Translations under genes and position numbers: made by a program
The notes under the pieces: model-generated
Told to the model about the DNA's origin: nothing
The model's input: only the letters and a program-made list of their open reading frames with translations
The model's database searches: none
Source of the DNA: Haberlea rhodopensis
Taxonomy: Eukaryota; Streptophyta; Magnoliopsida; Lamiales; Gesneriaceae
Assembly (NCBI GenBank): GCA_907163345.1
Contig: CAJQUN010000397.1
Location: 434,001 to 498,000, forward strand
Reading direction: 5' to 3'
Length of the DNA stretch: 64,000 nt
Shown: positions 1-12,600 of the stretch, in pieces
Position numbering within the stretch: the first letter of the stretch is position 1
Layout of the letters: every line of letters begins with the position of its first letter

Positions 1-339
1 CGTTAGGGTTAAAGCGCATCCTCTTTGCGTGTCGTTCACACACGGCTAGGGTTTCCAAACCCATCATCTTCGCTCGTCGTTCATTCGTCGCTGTGTGAAT
101 TTTTTTCTTCGTGAACTATTTCGATCGATCTCCAGAAAATTGATTTTGGAGTATTCGGTTGGTGTATCGCATACTCTCAAGACATTAAATCGATTTTGTC
201 GGTATTTTATCGTGCAATCCTAGACATAAATTTTGGATATTTGTTCGAACTGCTTATCGCGTCAGTGTTAGTCTTTATTTCTATTCAATTGTTAATATTG
301 TACGACGTTAATACTGAAATACTGTAATTTACTCTCACT

Positions 340-1140
340 ATGAGTAATTTTGAATCTTTCGGTATCAAATTCACTGGTAAAAAGTATTCGGCTTGGGAAT
401 TTCAATTTCGTCTATTTGTGACGGGCAAGGAATTATGGGGATATGTTGATGGGAGTACTTCTATCCCGCTTGATGCAGCGTCCCTAACCAAATGGAAGAT
501 CACAGATGCTCGCATCATGTCATGGATGTTAGCTTCTGTCGATCCGCAAATTGTACTCAATTTACGCTCGTACAAAACCACAAAAGCCATGTGGGATTAC
601 TTACAAAAAGTCTATTGTCAAAACAATGTGGTTCGTCGATTTCAACTTGAATACGAGATTGCTCACACCCAGGGTAATCTCGAATATTTCACGGGCTTTC
701 AAATTCAGTGGACAGAATTTGCTGATATAATTTATACAAAGGTTCCAACTGGCTCCATTGCTGCTGTTCATGAACAAAGCAAGCGAGATCAGTTCTTGAT
801 GAAATTGCGACCTGAATTCGAGATAGCTCGATCTACGTTAATGAACCGTGAACCATCTCCATCATTAGACGTGTTCCTCGGGGAATTACTATGTGAAGAG
901 CAGCGTCTTGCTACACAAGGGAACTTCCATCAACATCCCGGATTTTCTAATGATGTAGCTTATGTATCTCATGTCAAAAGGGAAAGGGAAGAATATAAGT
1001 CAAGTTCAATGTTACACTTGTAAGGAATTTGAGCATATTGCAAAACATTGTACTACTAAAAAATGCAATTATTGCAAAAAGTCCGGTCATCTTCTTCTCG
1101 ACTGTCCCACGGCCACCAAAACGTCATACCACTGGATATC
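340..1140 (+). pseudogene. copia-1 gag with two zinc knuckles, frameshifted
   Basis: The reading frame opens at ATG 340 with a copia-type gag N-terminus (residues about 15-35 include YSAWEFQFRLFV) and a UBN2-like capsid region up to about 1020. Two zinc knuckles, CYTCKEFEHIAKHC and CNYCKKSGHLLLDC, follow at about 1010-1130 but in another frame, so a frameshift lies near 960-1010. Gag would form the virus-like particle and its knuckles would bind the element RNA. Confidence 0.8.
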
Positions 1141-4100
1141 AAGCTGCAGTTGGTTCTCCTTCCACCCCGACAGGTACGCCTCCCACCATCACTTCTGAAA
1201 CTGTGCAACAAATGATTCTTTCGTCCCTATCTGCATTGGGACTTCAAGGTAATAACTCCACTTTCCTTGCATCTTGGTTGATTGACTCTGAGGCCTCTAA
1301 TCACATGACCAAGTCTGCGGCCAATCTTCATAATGTTCGTCCATATTCGGGACCATTACGGATCACTATTGCTAATGGTAGTCAGTTACCAATCCATGCT
1401 ACTGCTGATGTGAATTCTATTTTTCGGGACGTCTTTGTATCTCCCACACTTAGTATCGCACTTAGTACTAGCAGTTAGTTGATAACAATTATAATGTTTC
1501 TTTTTCTCGTTCTGGTTGTCTTGTGCAGGATCAGGTGTCGGGGAAGATTCTCGCAAAGGGGCCTAAAGTTGGACGTTTATTTTTTCTACACTTTCCATTT
1601 CTCCTGTTGTTTCTTTGGCTTGTAATGCAGTTCATCAGAACAATGCCTTGTGGCATAAACGTTTGGGTCACCCTAATTCGCTTATTTTCTCTCATGTCAT
1701 GAAGTCTGGTTTATTGGGTAATAAAGATCAATTTTCATCTCTTATTTTTCCCGACTGTATTACATGTAAGTTACGCAAGAGTAAATCTCTTCCTTTTCCT
1801 GACCAGGGTACTCGTGCTCAAAAGTGTTTCGATCTCATACATAGTGATGTATGGGGTATTTCACCGGTTATCTCTCATGACAAATATAAATATTTTGTTA
1901 CATTCATCGATGATTATATCAAATATACCTGGATCTATTTTCTACGGGCTAAATCCGAGGTGTTTTCGATGTTCCAGCGGTTTATCGCTTTGGTGGGCAC
2001 ACAATTCTGTAAAAAATCAAAACACTACGTTCTGATTCGGGGGGTGAATATATGTCCAATGATTTTCAATCATTCCTTCACCAAAAGGAAATACTTTCAC
2101 AACATTCTTGTCCCTATACACCACAACAAAACGGGATAGCCGAACGTAAAAATCGTCATTTGCTTGACGTTACTTGTACATTGTTACTTGAGTCGGCTGT
2201 ACCCCCGAATTTTGGGTAGAGGCCCTATCTACAACATTTTATCTTATCAATCGCTTATCATCCTGTGCTTTAAACTTCGACTCCTCTTATTCCTGTCTCT
2301 GTCACCACATGCCCATTTATCTGAATTTACATACTTTTGGTTGTCTGTTTTGTCCATTTGTCAGGTCATGAACGACACAAGTTGTCGGCTCAAGCTACTA
2401 AATGTGTGTTTATGGGCTATAGTAACTCTCACAAAGGCTATATTTGTTATGACTCATCTTCTCACAAGTTTTGTATTTCACGACATGTTTTTCTTTGAAA
2501 ATCAATAGTATTTTAGCAGCACTCTGGTCCCGTCAACACCTTCATCATCAATTGTACTTCCATCGTTTGACCCATTGTTTCCTACTCCTCAACGCTTCAA
2601 ACCTGGCTTGGTGTATGAAAGAAAGCATCTTGCTGTGCCCCCCACACACCTGATTCAGCTCCACAACCGACTCCTGATCCTGAAACATTGCTTCGTCGTT
2701 CCACTCGGCTGCCCCGTGCACCTGCTAGGTATGGCTACTCTCCTACTTCATTCCATACTACCTTGTCCTCTAATCCAATTCCCAGATCTTACCACGAAGC
2801 TGCCAAGCTTCCCCACTGGGAAAAAGCAATGGCCGAAGAATTACAGGTTCTACATGATAATGATACATGGGACGCAGTACCTTGTGCACCCAATTTTAAA
2901 GCAATTGGTTGCAAATGAGTATTTTCCGTCAAGCTTCGTTCAGACGGAACCTTGGACCGCTATAAAGCCATATTGGTTGCTCTTGGCAATCGCCAAGAAT
3001 ATGGAATCAATTATGACGACACCTTTGCACCTGTTCCCAAAATGACCACGGTCCGTACAATTCTTTCGATTGCTGCTTCTCGGGGTTGGCCACTCCATCA
3101 GATGGACGTTAAAAATGCATTCTCCATGGTGACCTCAATTAAGACGTTTACATGAAACTCCCTCCTGGACTTGACTCATCTTCTTCTTCTTCGGCAGTCT
3201 GTAAATTGAAGCGTTCTCTTTACGGATTGAAACAAGCACCGCGAGCCTGGTTTGATAAATTCCACACCACACTGCTCCGTTTCTCATTTCAGCAAAGTAA
3301 GTACGACTCCTCTTTATTTCTTTGCAAAACAACGACAGGTATTGTTCTCCTACTAGTCTATGTGGACGATATTGTCATTACTGGGATAGATTCTCCTTTG
3401 ATCACTCGACTACGACAACACCTTCATGCTTCATTCTATATGAAGGATCTTGGTCCACTTACATATTTTTTGGGATTAGAAACCTACAGTGATTCTTCAG
3501 GAATTTACTTAAATCAGCAAAAAATTGCCCAGGATCTTATCACATTGGCCCGACTTGATGAAACTTCCTCTGTTGATACTCCTTTGGAAATCAATGTGAA
3601 ATATCGTCGTAACGAGGGTGATTTCCTCTCTGATCCTACTATGTATAGCCAATTAGTTGGCAGTCTGAATTATTTAACCATCACGAGGCCTGATATATCT
3701 TTTGCAGTTCAACAAGTCAGCCAGTTCATGCAATCTCCACGACATTTACAACACGGCTCACCATCTTGTGGCTTATTTTTCCCCACCGACAATCCGCTAA
3801 ATCTCATTGCATACTATCAATAAATCTAAATCTCAATCTCCCAACTCAATACCCTTTTGAATAGGGTTTTTATTATTATATTATTATATTATATAGAGGA
3901 GCATGTTACAATAAGAATCTCCAGGAATCAGCCTAAGAATCTATAAGATTCTGCCAAATATACTAATTATCATCTATCTTACAAATCAAATAATATCATA
4001 TCATATCAAATATTAATATATATATCTAATATCCTTAACACCCCCCTCAAATTGATGCTGGTCGATCAAAAAACATCAATTTGTCAATCCAAATAATCTG

Positions 4101-4188
4101 CCTCACAAGAATCAACACACTAGTCGGGAAAATCCGTCGCAAACACTAGTGCAAAATACGTCTCGCAACGCGACAAAAGTATAACGCA

Positions 4189-4335
4189 CACCCGTGCAAG
4201 GCTTAAACGCACAACCACCGTGCAAGGCTAAAACGCACAACCACCGTGCAAGGCTAAAACGCACAACACCCGTGCAAGGCTGAAACGCACAACTACCGTG
4301 CAAGGCTCAAACGCACAACTACCGTGCAAGGACGC
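4189..4335. repeat. 27-bp minisatellite, about five to six copies
   Basis: The unit is about CCGTGCAAGGCTAAAACGCA plus CAACTA and repeats tandemly with one- or two-base changes (ACC/CCC, TTAAA/TGAAA/TCAAA). It lies in the internal region of the short LTR element. Long open frames across it are a by-product of the repeat, not genes. Confidence 0.85.
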
Positions 4336-4855
4336 CGCAAACTCCGGGGAAAAAGTACCGATCACCACACACAAATCAGAAGTTGTCACCCAGGTCCCCA
4401 AATCGAGCAGAATTCACAAAACAAAGAATCCGCCTCCGAAAGAAAAGACAAAAAAAAGACACCCAGTGTGCGAACCCAAGATCGCGACGCGAAACCCAAG
4501 ATTGCACGTAGAAAGAAGCCCAAACCGAAAAGCTAGATGCAGTAAAGCCCTATCGCCGCTAGAAACCCTAGCCGCCGCAGCACCCAGAAACACAACCACT
4601 GCGTGCGTGAAACCAGAAATCGCGACATAACTGTCGCGCGCCCGAACACGAATATGCATAACCCTAAAGTGAGAGACACACAATATGACAGAAATCCGAT
4701 GAAGGAAACCAAAAAAAAAACATCGCAAAAGTGGAAAGTCGTCTGCCCTCAGTGTCGTTGCTGCCACCTGCGAAGAAGGCGATGAAGGCTGGGGGCAGAA
4801 GCCCGTGCGCAGCCTGAAAACCTACAAATTTTATATTTGATATGGCTCTGATACC
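4336..4855. other. Non-coding body of the short LTR element
   Basis: This stretch is A/C-rich and has overlapping open frames on both strands. None resembles a gag, pol or host protein, and their composition follows the local base bias. It probably corresponds to the transcribed leader of the minus-strand element. I see no gene in it. Confidence 0.5.
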
Positions 4856-5487
4856 ATGTCAATAAATCTAAATCTCAATCTCCCAACTCAATACCCTTTT
4901 GAATAGGGTTTTCATTATATTATATAGATGAGCATGTTACAATAAAAATCTCCAGGAATCAGCCTAAGAATCTATAAGATTCTGCCAAATATACTAATTA
5001 CCATCTATCTTACAAATCAAATAATATCATATCATATCAAATATTAATATATATATCTAATATCCTTAAAACATACAGTGATACTGATTGGGTTGGCTGC
5101 CCAGACACTCGTCGCTCAGTTACAGGATGGTGCATATTTTTGGGTACATCCTTGATCCCCTAGAAAAGCAAGAAACAAGCTTGAGTCTCCAAATTCTCTA
5201 CAGAATCTGATTATCGGGCTATGTTTGCTGCTTGTTCCGAAATCCTTTGGCTCCGTGGCCTTCTGAGCGAAATTGGGTTCCCACAAGCCCAACCCAATCC
5301 ACTTCATGGCGATAACACAAGTGCTATCCAAATTGCCACCAACCCGGTCTTTCATGAACGTACTAAACATATTGAAATTGATTGTCAATCAATTCGCGAG
5401 GCTGTATATAACAAGATTATCACTTTACCACATGTTCTAGCGATCTTCAACTTGCCGATATCTTCACCAAATCAATGACTCGACAAC

Positions 5488-6234
5488 AACGACAACAACA
5501 ACTAAGCCTTTAATCCTAATGAATTGGGGTAGGCTACATGAACAATAGAGAGAATCAAGTCAGGTCGGACACATGCATCAGTCTTCTCCAAACGCTTCTA
5601 TCAGTCAACATATCTTCTATAATCCCCTTGCACTCCTAACTAATCTTTGCGTAGAACTTCGAGCCATGTCTTCTTCGGTCGTCCTCTCGCTCTCTTGAAC
5701 TGGCCGAAATCCAAGGACTCCACTCGACGCACAGGTGCACTGCTGGGCCTACCTCGAACATGACCAAACCAGCGTAAGCGGCTTTCTTGCATCTTCTCTT
5801 CTATACAAGCTACATCTACTTCAGCTCGAATATCTTCATTCCTTATTTTATCTTTTCTGGTTTTACCGCACATCCAACGAAGCATACGCATCTCTGCCAC
5901 ACTCATCTTTTGGATGTGATTCCTCTTGGGTGCCCAACATTCCGTCCCATACAACATTACGGGTCTAACGGCGGTTTTATAAAGCTTTCCCTTCAATTTC
6001 AGCAGGATATTACGATTGCATAGAACTCCGGTGGCGTTTCTCCATTTCAACCAGCCATCCTGAATCATGTGGTTAACGTCGCTGTCAATCTCTCCATCCT
6101 TTTGGATAACTGAACCTAGGTATCGAAACTTGCTGCTCATCGATACCTCTTGACCACCGAGTGCTACAACACCGGAATCCCGAAAAGAACGACCACTAAA
6201 TCTGCACTCCGTATATTCCGTTTTAGACCTACTT
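5488..6234 (-). mobile_element. 5'-truncated RTE-type LINE inserted in copia-1
   Basis: On the minus strand, 6140 down to 5640 encodes the C-terminal part of a LINE reverse transcriptase (KFRYLGSVIQ, LYGTECW, RMLRWMCGKTRKDKIRNE, RLRWFGHVRGRP), the typical end of plant RTE ORF2. The element's 3' end is a GTT/GTC-rich tail at 5488-5505, as in RTE LINEs. An 18-bp target duplication (AATCAATGACTCGACAAC) lies at 5470-5487 and 6235-6252, the long type made by target-primed reverse transcription. The endonuclease and most of the RT are missing. A second, more decayed copy is at 57478-58205. Confidence 0.88.
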
Positions 6235-6639
6235 AATCAATGACTCGACAACGACATCAATTCTTGATTGACAAATTGCTGCTTACCAATAAACCAACAT
6301 CAATTTGAGGGGTTGACAATGTAAATTAGGCTAATTAGGTTGTAAATAGCATTTCCATAGATAGCTCACACTTTCCATAAATATGTTGTAATTGTATCTA
6401 TATATGAGTGGTTGATGAATGAAGGAAATGGGGATTCAGATTTTCATAAACTCACTGTGTCTTACACACGTTACTAAGCTCTTACAACGCTTTTTAGAAA
6501 ATCTTCAGCTGGGTGAATATTTTTGCGTATGAGATTTCAATGATTATTTTGGAATGAGCTTATGTATCCTACATGAACGCTGATGTTGCTAAGAGTAAGG
6601 TGGCCATAGTGTTAATTTTGATCAGTGATTTGTATACAG

Positions 6640-9600
6640 GTCACTGCCTCGACGAACAAGGAAGTAGATGCTACTATCCCTAACTATCCTGGCTTGTCAC
6701 CGCAACTAATTTGCCAGCTTCACAATGTTACAATGCATGTATGCTACTTTTTTATATATGTTTCTACTTATGATCAATGCTGATTTTGTCAATGGCCTAA
6801 ATTCTCAATATTGCAGGCTGATGTTGAAACAGAAGAAGTATACACCCAGATGACTTTGCAACCACTTAGCCCTGTATTGCACTTAAATTTCTTAGTATCT
6901 ATGAATTATATCTAGTCACTGTTGCGCAAGAACCACTAACTTTTCATTTTGGTTAGCAAGACCAAAAGGACATATGCCTGCTGCCGGCAGAGCTTGGCTC
7001 ACCAAGCAAACAGCCAACCAATTATTTCTGTAAAACATTGACAGCTAGTGATACCAGCACTCATGGAGGATTCTCTGTTCCTCGCCGAGCAGCTGAGAAA
7101 GTTTTTCCTCCTCTTGTAGGTTCCATCATTACTTTTCTTTACTGGTTTGGCCTTGCAATTTTTATTAGTTGCCTATCATATTGGTTTAAGTTATGTATGT
7201 AACATTCGCAGGATTACTCTCTGACACCTCCTGCACAAGAATTAATTGCGAAAGATCTTCATGGCAATGAATGGAAGTTTAGGCATATCTTCCGAGGTCA
7301 GTTTCAATAATAGGTTGTCCCAATTGCTTCAATATTTTTTTGGAACCGTTGTTAAAGAATTGATTTGGCACCTGTTGATAAGCATTTCTAGATGATGACA
7401 TATAACTTCAAGCGGTTTGCTAGGGAAAAAAGGAAGATGCATATTTATTGCTTAGTGATCCACATATTCAAATCATGATGTTTGATAATAACAAATATCC
7501 TAGATAAATCAATCTCATAGTTTAAGTAGTTTACCTAGTTATATGATTATATCAGAATTAGAATTCTAATTATGTTAGCAATTAAATTCTAGTCTTAGAG
7601 TCCTAGTAGAAACACATTTTAAAATCTATAAATAGTGTCCCAGGTAGGTTATTTTATGTACACACGAGATTCAATAATAATTTTAGATTTCTTCCCATAT
7701 CTTTTGCTCATTTTTATCAACATTGTATCAGAGCGAGGTCTTCCCAAAAATGAAAATAAAAATCGGGAGCATGAGAAACCCATTGAGGAACCGATCTCTC
7801 CATTGGAACTTCGAATGAGTTACCTGTCTTTTCACTTCGACGGAGCTGAGCCTGCCCTTTTCCATATGAGGTCTTTCGAGCCTTTCCCACTTTCTCTATG
7901 AACAGAAAACGAGTGATCGGCATGCAATCTCTTCGTTGCTAAACCTCTTCTATAATCTCCATTGTAAAAACCCTAATCTAGGCTACGTGTAATCCTATCA
8001 TCGCAAGTCACGGCTAGCACGAAGGATGCGGTCCTTGTGTTTCTAACCCGCAGATATACCGAGGTTAAGTTGCCTTGACCAACTAGAATCAAGAACAATC
8101 CTGCTGTACTTATCCAAATCACGGCGGAGCAGATCCTCCGCATAATCCGTGAGAGACAGGAAGCACAAATCTGGCCACCGCCTGAGACCGCACCCGCGAC
8201 AGAGAGCCGTAGTAGAAATTCAGAGCTCGGAATATTTTTTCCGGTGGCATATTTTTCTTGATTTTTTTTGCAAGAAATTCAGAAAAATTAAATTAATTTA
8301 CTGTCGCGTCTTTAGAAATCTCGGTGAAGCATGACTCTACGATACTTTCGGAAGAGGATAAATAGAGTACATGTCGAGTACGCGATAGATTTTGTCCGAT
8401 GAATTTTTGCTCCTTTTTGCAACATTATCTTGAAATTCGAATAGAATAAATAAGATTGTAATGGGAGATTTAGTAGTCTTGTCATAACAAGAGCAAATAT
8501 AAAGATGGTAAAGATAAAACCTTCTAAAAGCCCCACAAGCAAAAATCTTACAAGCTTCCGTTTGCTTCTTTTATAAAGAATGCGAAGGCGATTCAGTTTT
8601 TGCACCGGCTAAGAAGAAACTAATTGTTGCTGCCAAATCGAAGACCGAAGTCTAAGCCGATGGAGAAGGCGAAGGCGCGAAGCCCAAGGCGGTACCTCCG
8701 GCCAAGATGGCAACACCAAAGAGGAAGGCGCTGGAGAAGCCAAAGGAGTAGAAAAACACCAGTTAAGGTGGCAAAGGCCTCAGCTAAGCGACACTTGTGT
8801 AAGTGGCTGAAAAAAGGGCCGCGGCTTCCAAGTAGGCAGCTTCGGCGATAAGCGTGTAGTCAAAGAGTGTTAAATCCCATGCGAAGAAGGTTCTTGTGAA
8901 AGGTTCATGTGAAAAAGGATTCATTGAACCCAGTGTTTTCAACACCGAACCGGACATGAAATCGGTGGTGATAACATCCGCATTATATAATATCTATTTT
9001 ATTTTTTGTAAAATACATACATCATGTATTTGTTATAGTTTCAAGTTCTTCGCAATAAAACAATGTCATTACACCAATATTACATGTCAAACTTGAAAAA
9101 TCAGATCAAACGAAATGTTTAACATATAAGAAAAACAATAAAACATCTAAAACACAACAAGCAATACCCAAAAAAGAACAATATCCCAAAATCATAAGAA
9201 AAAATTTAAAAAATTATGAAATGATTCATATATTTTATAATTTACGAGAAACTAAACATATTTATATATAATATAATATACAAGACATATCTATGGAATT
9301 ATATGGATTTTTGGATTTATACATAAATATTATTTTGTAATTATTTCAATAACAATAAATTATATATAGAATATTTGTGTTCTAAAAATTTGATTTATAA
9401 TTTTAATAAAAAAAAAAAATTAAATTTTTTTTAAAAGAAAGAAAAATGAATAAACATCTGATTCAACCGATCGACCGGTTCATCGGTTGAACCGGCCGGT
9501 TCTGTTCGGTTTTCAAAACACTGATTGAACCGGAAAAAACTGTAACGATTTCTGATTTCTTTACTAGGATGCTGACTTTAGTCAATAAGATGAAATCCAA

Positions 9601-12600
9601 TGGCGAGAAATTTAACGATCAACAGATAGTTGAAAAACTTCTTCGTTTTTTAACCCAACAGTTCGAGTATATTGTGATAGCTACGGAAGAATCCAAGATA
9701 CATCAATTATGTTAGTACGAGTTGATGGGATCTTTACCGACACATGAGCAACAACTGAAGGAAAAATCTGAGAAAACTATCGAGGAAGCTTTACAAAGTC
9801 AGTTGACAGTGGATAAAGCAGAATTCTTCAAAGGACAGTGTAGTTCTCATGTACTGGGTGGAAAAAAAAAAGAGTGACGATGGAGCATCGAAGAAGAAAA
9901 GAAGTTCCAGTTGGATGACAATAAATCTTCTCAGAGTAATGCTCTGCCTTTGACATTCAAAATAACGATAAAGTCAAAGAGTAGTTAGCTCTAATGACAG
10001 TATTTGATCGTCCACATCACCAAAAGATCTTACCAGCTCGATTGCAAGATTGCACCTTGTCTGATGACAATGATACCTCAGATAAGGAGATTATCAATTT
10101 TGCACTCTTTGCAGATTGTGATCCAAGCTCTCATGCAGAAGCATCAAATGATGAAAATTGAATTCAATCAAGGGACAGAGAGATGCATGAAAGTGGAAAA
10201 AAATGGTAATTGGGAAGTCACAAGTCTTCCAGAAATAAAGAAGCCTATTGGTATGATAAAGTTTGATGAGCTTGATTCCAGGGAGCGTATTGGATAATAA
10301 CAAATATCTTACACAATCAATCTCATAGTTTAAGTAGTTATCTAATTATATTAGAATTAGAATTTTAGTAGTTATGTTAGGATTTAACTTTTAGTCTTAG
10401 ACTCCTAATAGTAATATGTTTTAAAATCTATAAATAGGGACCTATGTAGGTTATTTATGTACACACAAGAATCAAGAATCAAATTTGCTTACTTTTAATA
10501 AACACATGATTTTGGAAGTTTATGTGTGTTTCTATGTATGTGTTCGAGTCTGGCAAAAAGAGAGGGAAACATAGCTCATCATAAGATATATTGGACAATG
10601 GATTAGTTTATTGTGCTTTGAGTACTTGACAGATGATTTTGTGGTGCATATTTGATTTGGAAGATCAACTGGGGAGATTTTACCGCATTCACGTTTTGTG
10701 AATGGATATAACTAATTTGTTGATACAACACAGATGTTGGACATTCTGACAAGATTACATTTTTTCTATGGAATTAAATCGAGTAGCTGTGGTATGTTTT
10801 CTACATTTTATTCTGAGAGGTTTCAGTTATGGGGGCTGCTGATAGGATACTGACATAGCAGCACCTGCATGTCAAATATGCTGACAAATTTTTTAGGTGG
10901 AATTTCATTCTTACGTTACTTATTGATTGACTCACGTATATAGGTCAGCCAAAGAGACATCTCCTTACTACAGGATGGAGTGTTTTCGTGAGTGCAAAGA
11001 GAATTATTGCTGGAGATTCTGTTATATTCATTTGGTATGTTGTCTGGATTTTGGTGCTCCCTAACATAAGCTTACAGATCTTTTTCATGATTGTGCTATA
11101 TTTTTGCTTTCGACTTAAAGCTTTCTGTTTAGCTATTAAATTTCCCCGTCTCAATTCTTGCCTTACGTAATCTATAAAGCTTTTGGAAGAAATGTGTATT
11201 CACTGAGCGGAAAATTCATTCTGAAAATATTTGTGCCTTTTCTTTTGAAACTCCATCTCTTATCATTTTATAACTACAGATACTTTTCCACTGTACTTTT
11301 AGGTTATGTTTGGTTGTCTTGATAATCAAATAACGAGATTATTAATCCAAGCATATCAATTGTTTGGTTTAAAATACGACATTGAAGCTCATTGGCCGTT
11401 GATTGTTTACTATTTTTTTCATGATGCTGTATCCATTTACCAAAAGGATAATCAATAACCTAGAATGATATGGCAAAGAGGTTTATATTACAATTTTACC
11501 CCCAAATCATTTAGAATTTGTGTGGGATAATATTGTTTGAAGGGTGAAATGATAAATTTAGCATTTAATCATATTGATTTTCTCAAGGCTAATCACCTGC
11601 ACCAAACTTGATTTTATTTATGTTATACTCGCTTTGCTCCTATACAACAACTTTAATAATCATGGTAATATTTTGTGATCCTATCACTCCAACCAAGACA
11701 ACCTTATTCCGGTGTCATTATATAAATTATTTTTTTTTGTTGTTGTTTTGACTCTTTACTCATTTATCAGGAATGAAAACAATCAGTTGCTCTTGGGGAT
11801 TCGGCGTGCTAATCGTTCCCAGACTTTTATGCCCTCATCGGTTCTGTCAAGCGACAGTATGCACATTGGTCTTCTTGCAGCAGCTGCCCATGCTGCTGCA
11901 ACAAATAGTCGTTTCACCATATTTTACAATCCAAGGTGTGCTTTTAAATTTTATTATTTTAGGTAACTTTCTCCGTCATATGTTTGCTTATTCTATTCTC
12001 AGGGCTAGTCCATCTGAGTTTGTGATACCTCTGGCGAAGTATGCCAAAGCAGTTTATCATACCCGAGTTTCTGTGGGGATGCGCTTTCGGATGCTTTTTG
12101 AAACTGACGAGTCCAGCGTCCGTAGGTATGCTAAATGTTACTACAAACTAAACGTGTGCAGCGAATGAGAGAAGTCCACTTTTTAACCTTCATCCTCATT
12201 TTTTTTCAAACTTATGCATTTTGAATGTGTAATTTTGTTTCTGGAATGCTCTTTTCGTGTATAACATAAATCCTAAAGCTTTTAATGCAAGTGAAAAGAT
12301 TTAATTTGGTTACATTTTTTTTGAATAATTTTACCTTTCGAATTATATATATTCTTCAATAATGGGCATATTTTTTCATTCTTCAAAAAATAAAATTAAA
12401 GTTTATTTATATTTCTGGGAAATACCTTATAATTCGAAACTTGTTGTGACTTCATCTTGTATGATTGGATATAAGTCTTGAAATTAAGGTTGTGTTTGGT
12501 TTGTATCTGGACAGAGTTAGGCTGTCATCCGTTCGAATACAATATTACATCATCGTATATTTTCCTTGTATTTTTTTTCCAAACAAGGTTGAACATGTTT

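Larger units (their letters stand above)
3815..5071 (-). mobile_element. Short non-autonomous LTR retrotransposon (TRIM/LARD-like) inside copia-1
   Basis: Two direct repeats of about 215 bp (3815 to about 4032, and about 4856-5071) flank about 820 bp with no retroelement gene. Orientation is minus. On the minus strand a primer-binding site TGGTATCAGAGCC follows the LTR ending near 4856, and a purine tract (TTTGAGGGGGG) precedes the other LTR near 4033. A 5-bp target duplication CATAC flanks the insertion (3810-3814 and 5072-5076). Removing the element restores the copia-1 RNase H reading frame, which confirms the borders. Both outer LTR tips are mutated from the usual TG/CA. Size and gene content fit a TRIM or a deleted copia derivative. 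Confidence 0.88.
1275..5487 (+). pseudogene. copia-1 pol: protease, integrase, RT, RNase H, broken
   Basis: Protease: the active-site stretch near 1275 reads DSEA where copia proteases have DSGA, so a catalytic-loop glycine is lost. Integrase: 1615-2035 holds the H-H-C-C zinc part (LWHKRLGHP, then CITC) and the start of the catalytic core (HSDVWG, FVTFIDDY), then shifts frame. Reverse transcriptase: 2688-3160 and 3152-3814, with LYGLKQAPRAW and the catalytic YVDDIVITG. The frame is cut at 3814 by the inserted LTR element and resumes at 5072 exactly where the protein should continue (SDTDWVGCPDTR, then the RNase H region), ending in the LINE at 5487. Confidence 0.85.
1..6480 (+). mobile_element. 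Ty1/copia LTR retrotransposon (copia-1), 5' end outside window, nested insertions
   Basis: The internal region of a copia element runs from the leader (1-339) through gag, protease, integrase, reverse transcriptase and RNase H, ending in a polypurine tract (TTTGAGGGGT, about 6304-6313) and a 3' LTR that opens with TGACAATG at about 6314. The 5' LTR must lie before the window, so no target duplication can be checked. The order protease-integrase-RT defines Ty1/copia. Several frameshifts and stops make it inactive. A small LTR element (3815-5071) and an RTE LINE (5488-6234) interrupt it. It sits in an intron of the ARF6-like gene, because the next ARF exon starts at 6640. The right end (about 6460-6485) is approximate. 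Confidence 0.85.
7481..10506 (+). mobile_element. Deleted copia-type LTR element in ARF intron
   Basis: LTRs of about 220-240 bp lie at 7481-7722 and about 10290-10506 (shared: AACAAATATC, CAATCTCATAGTTTAAGTAG, TTTTAAAATCTATAAATAG). A primer-binding site TTGTATCAGAGCGAG follows the first LTR at 7723. Flanks TGATG (7476-7480) and TGATT (10507-10511) look like a decayed target duplication. The interior keeps scraps of gag (about 9560-9960) and a short RT start (NWEVTSLPEIKKPIG, about 10207-10251) but no other pol. It also holds a histone H1-like fragment and a MITE. It accounts for most of the 3.6-kb intron between ARF exons 7212-7296 and 10944-11034. Confidence 0.8.

Noticed and set aside
4298..4785. 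Overlapping open frames on both strands (about 60-117 codons)
   Set aside because: They follow the local A/C bias and tandem repeat inside a small LTR element; no domain or conserved motif.
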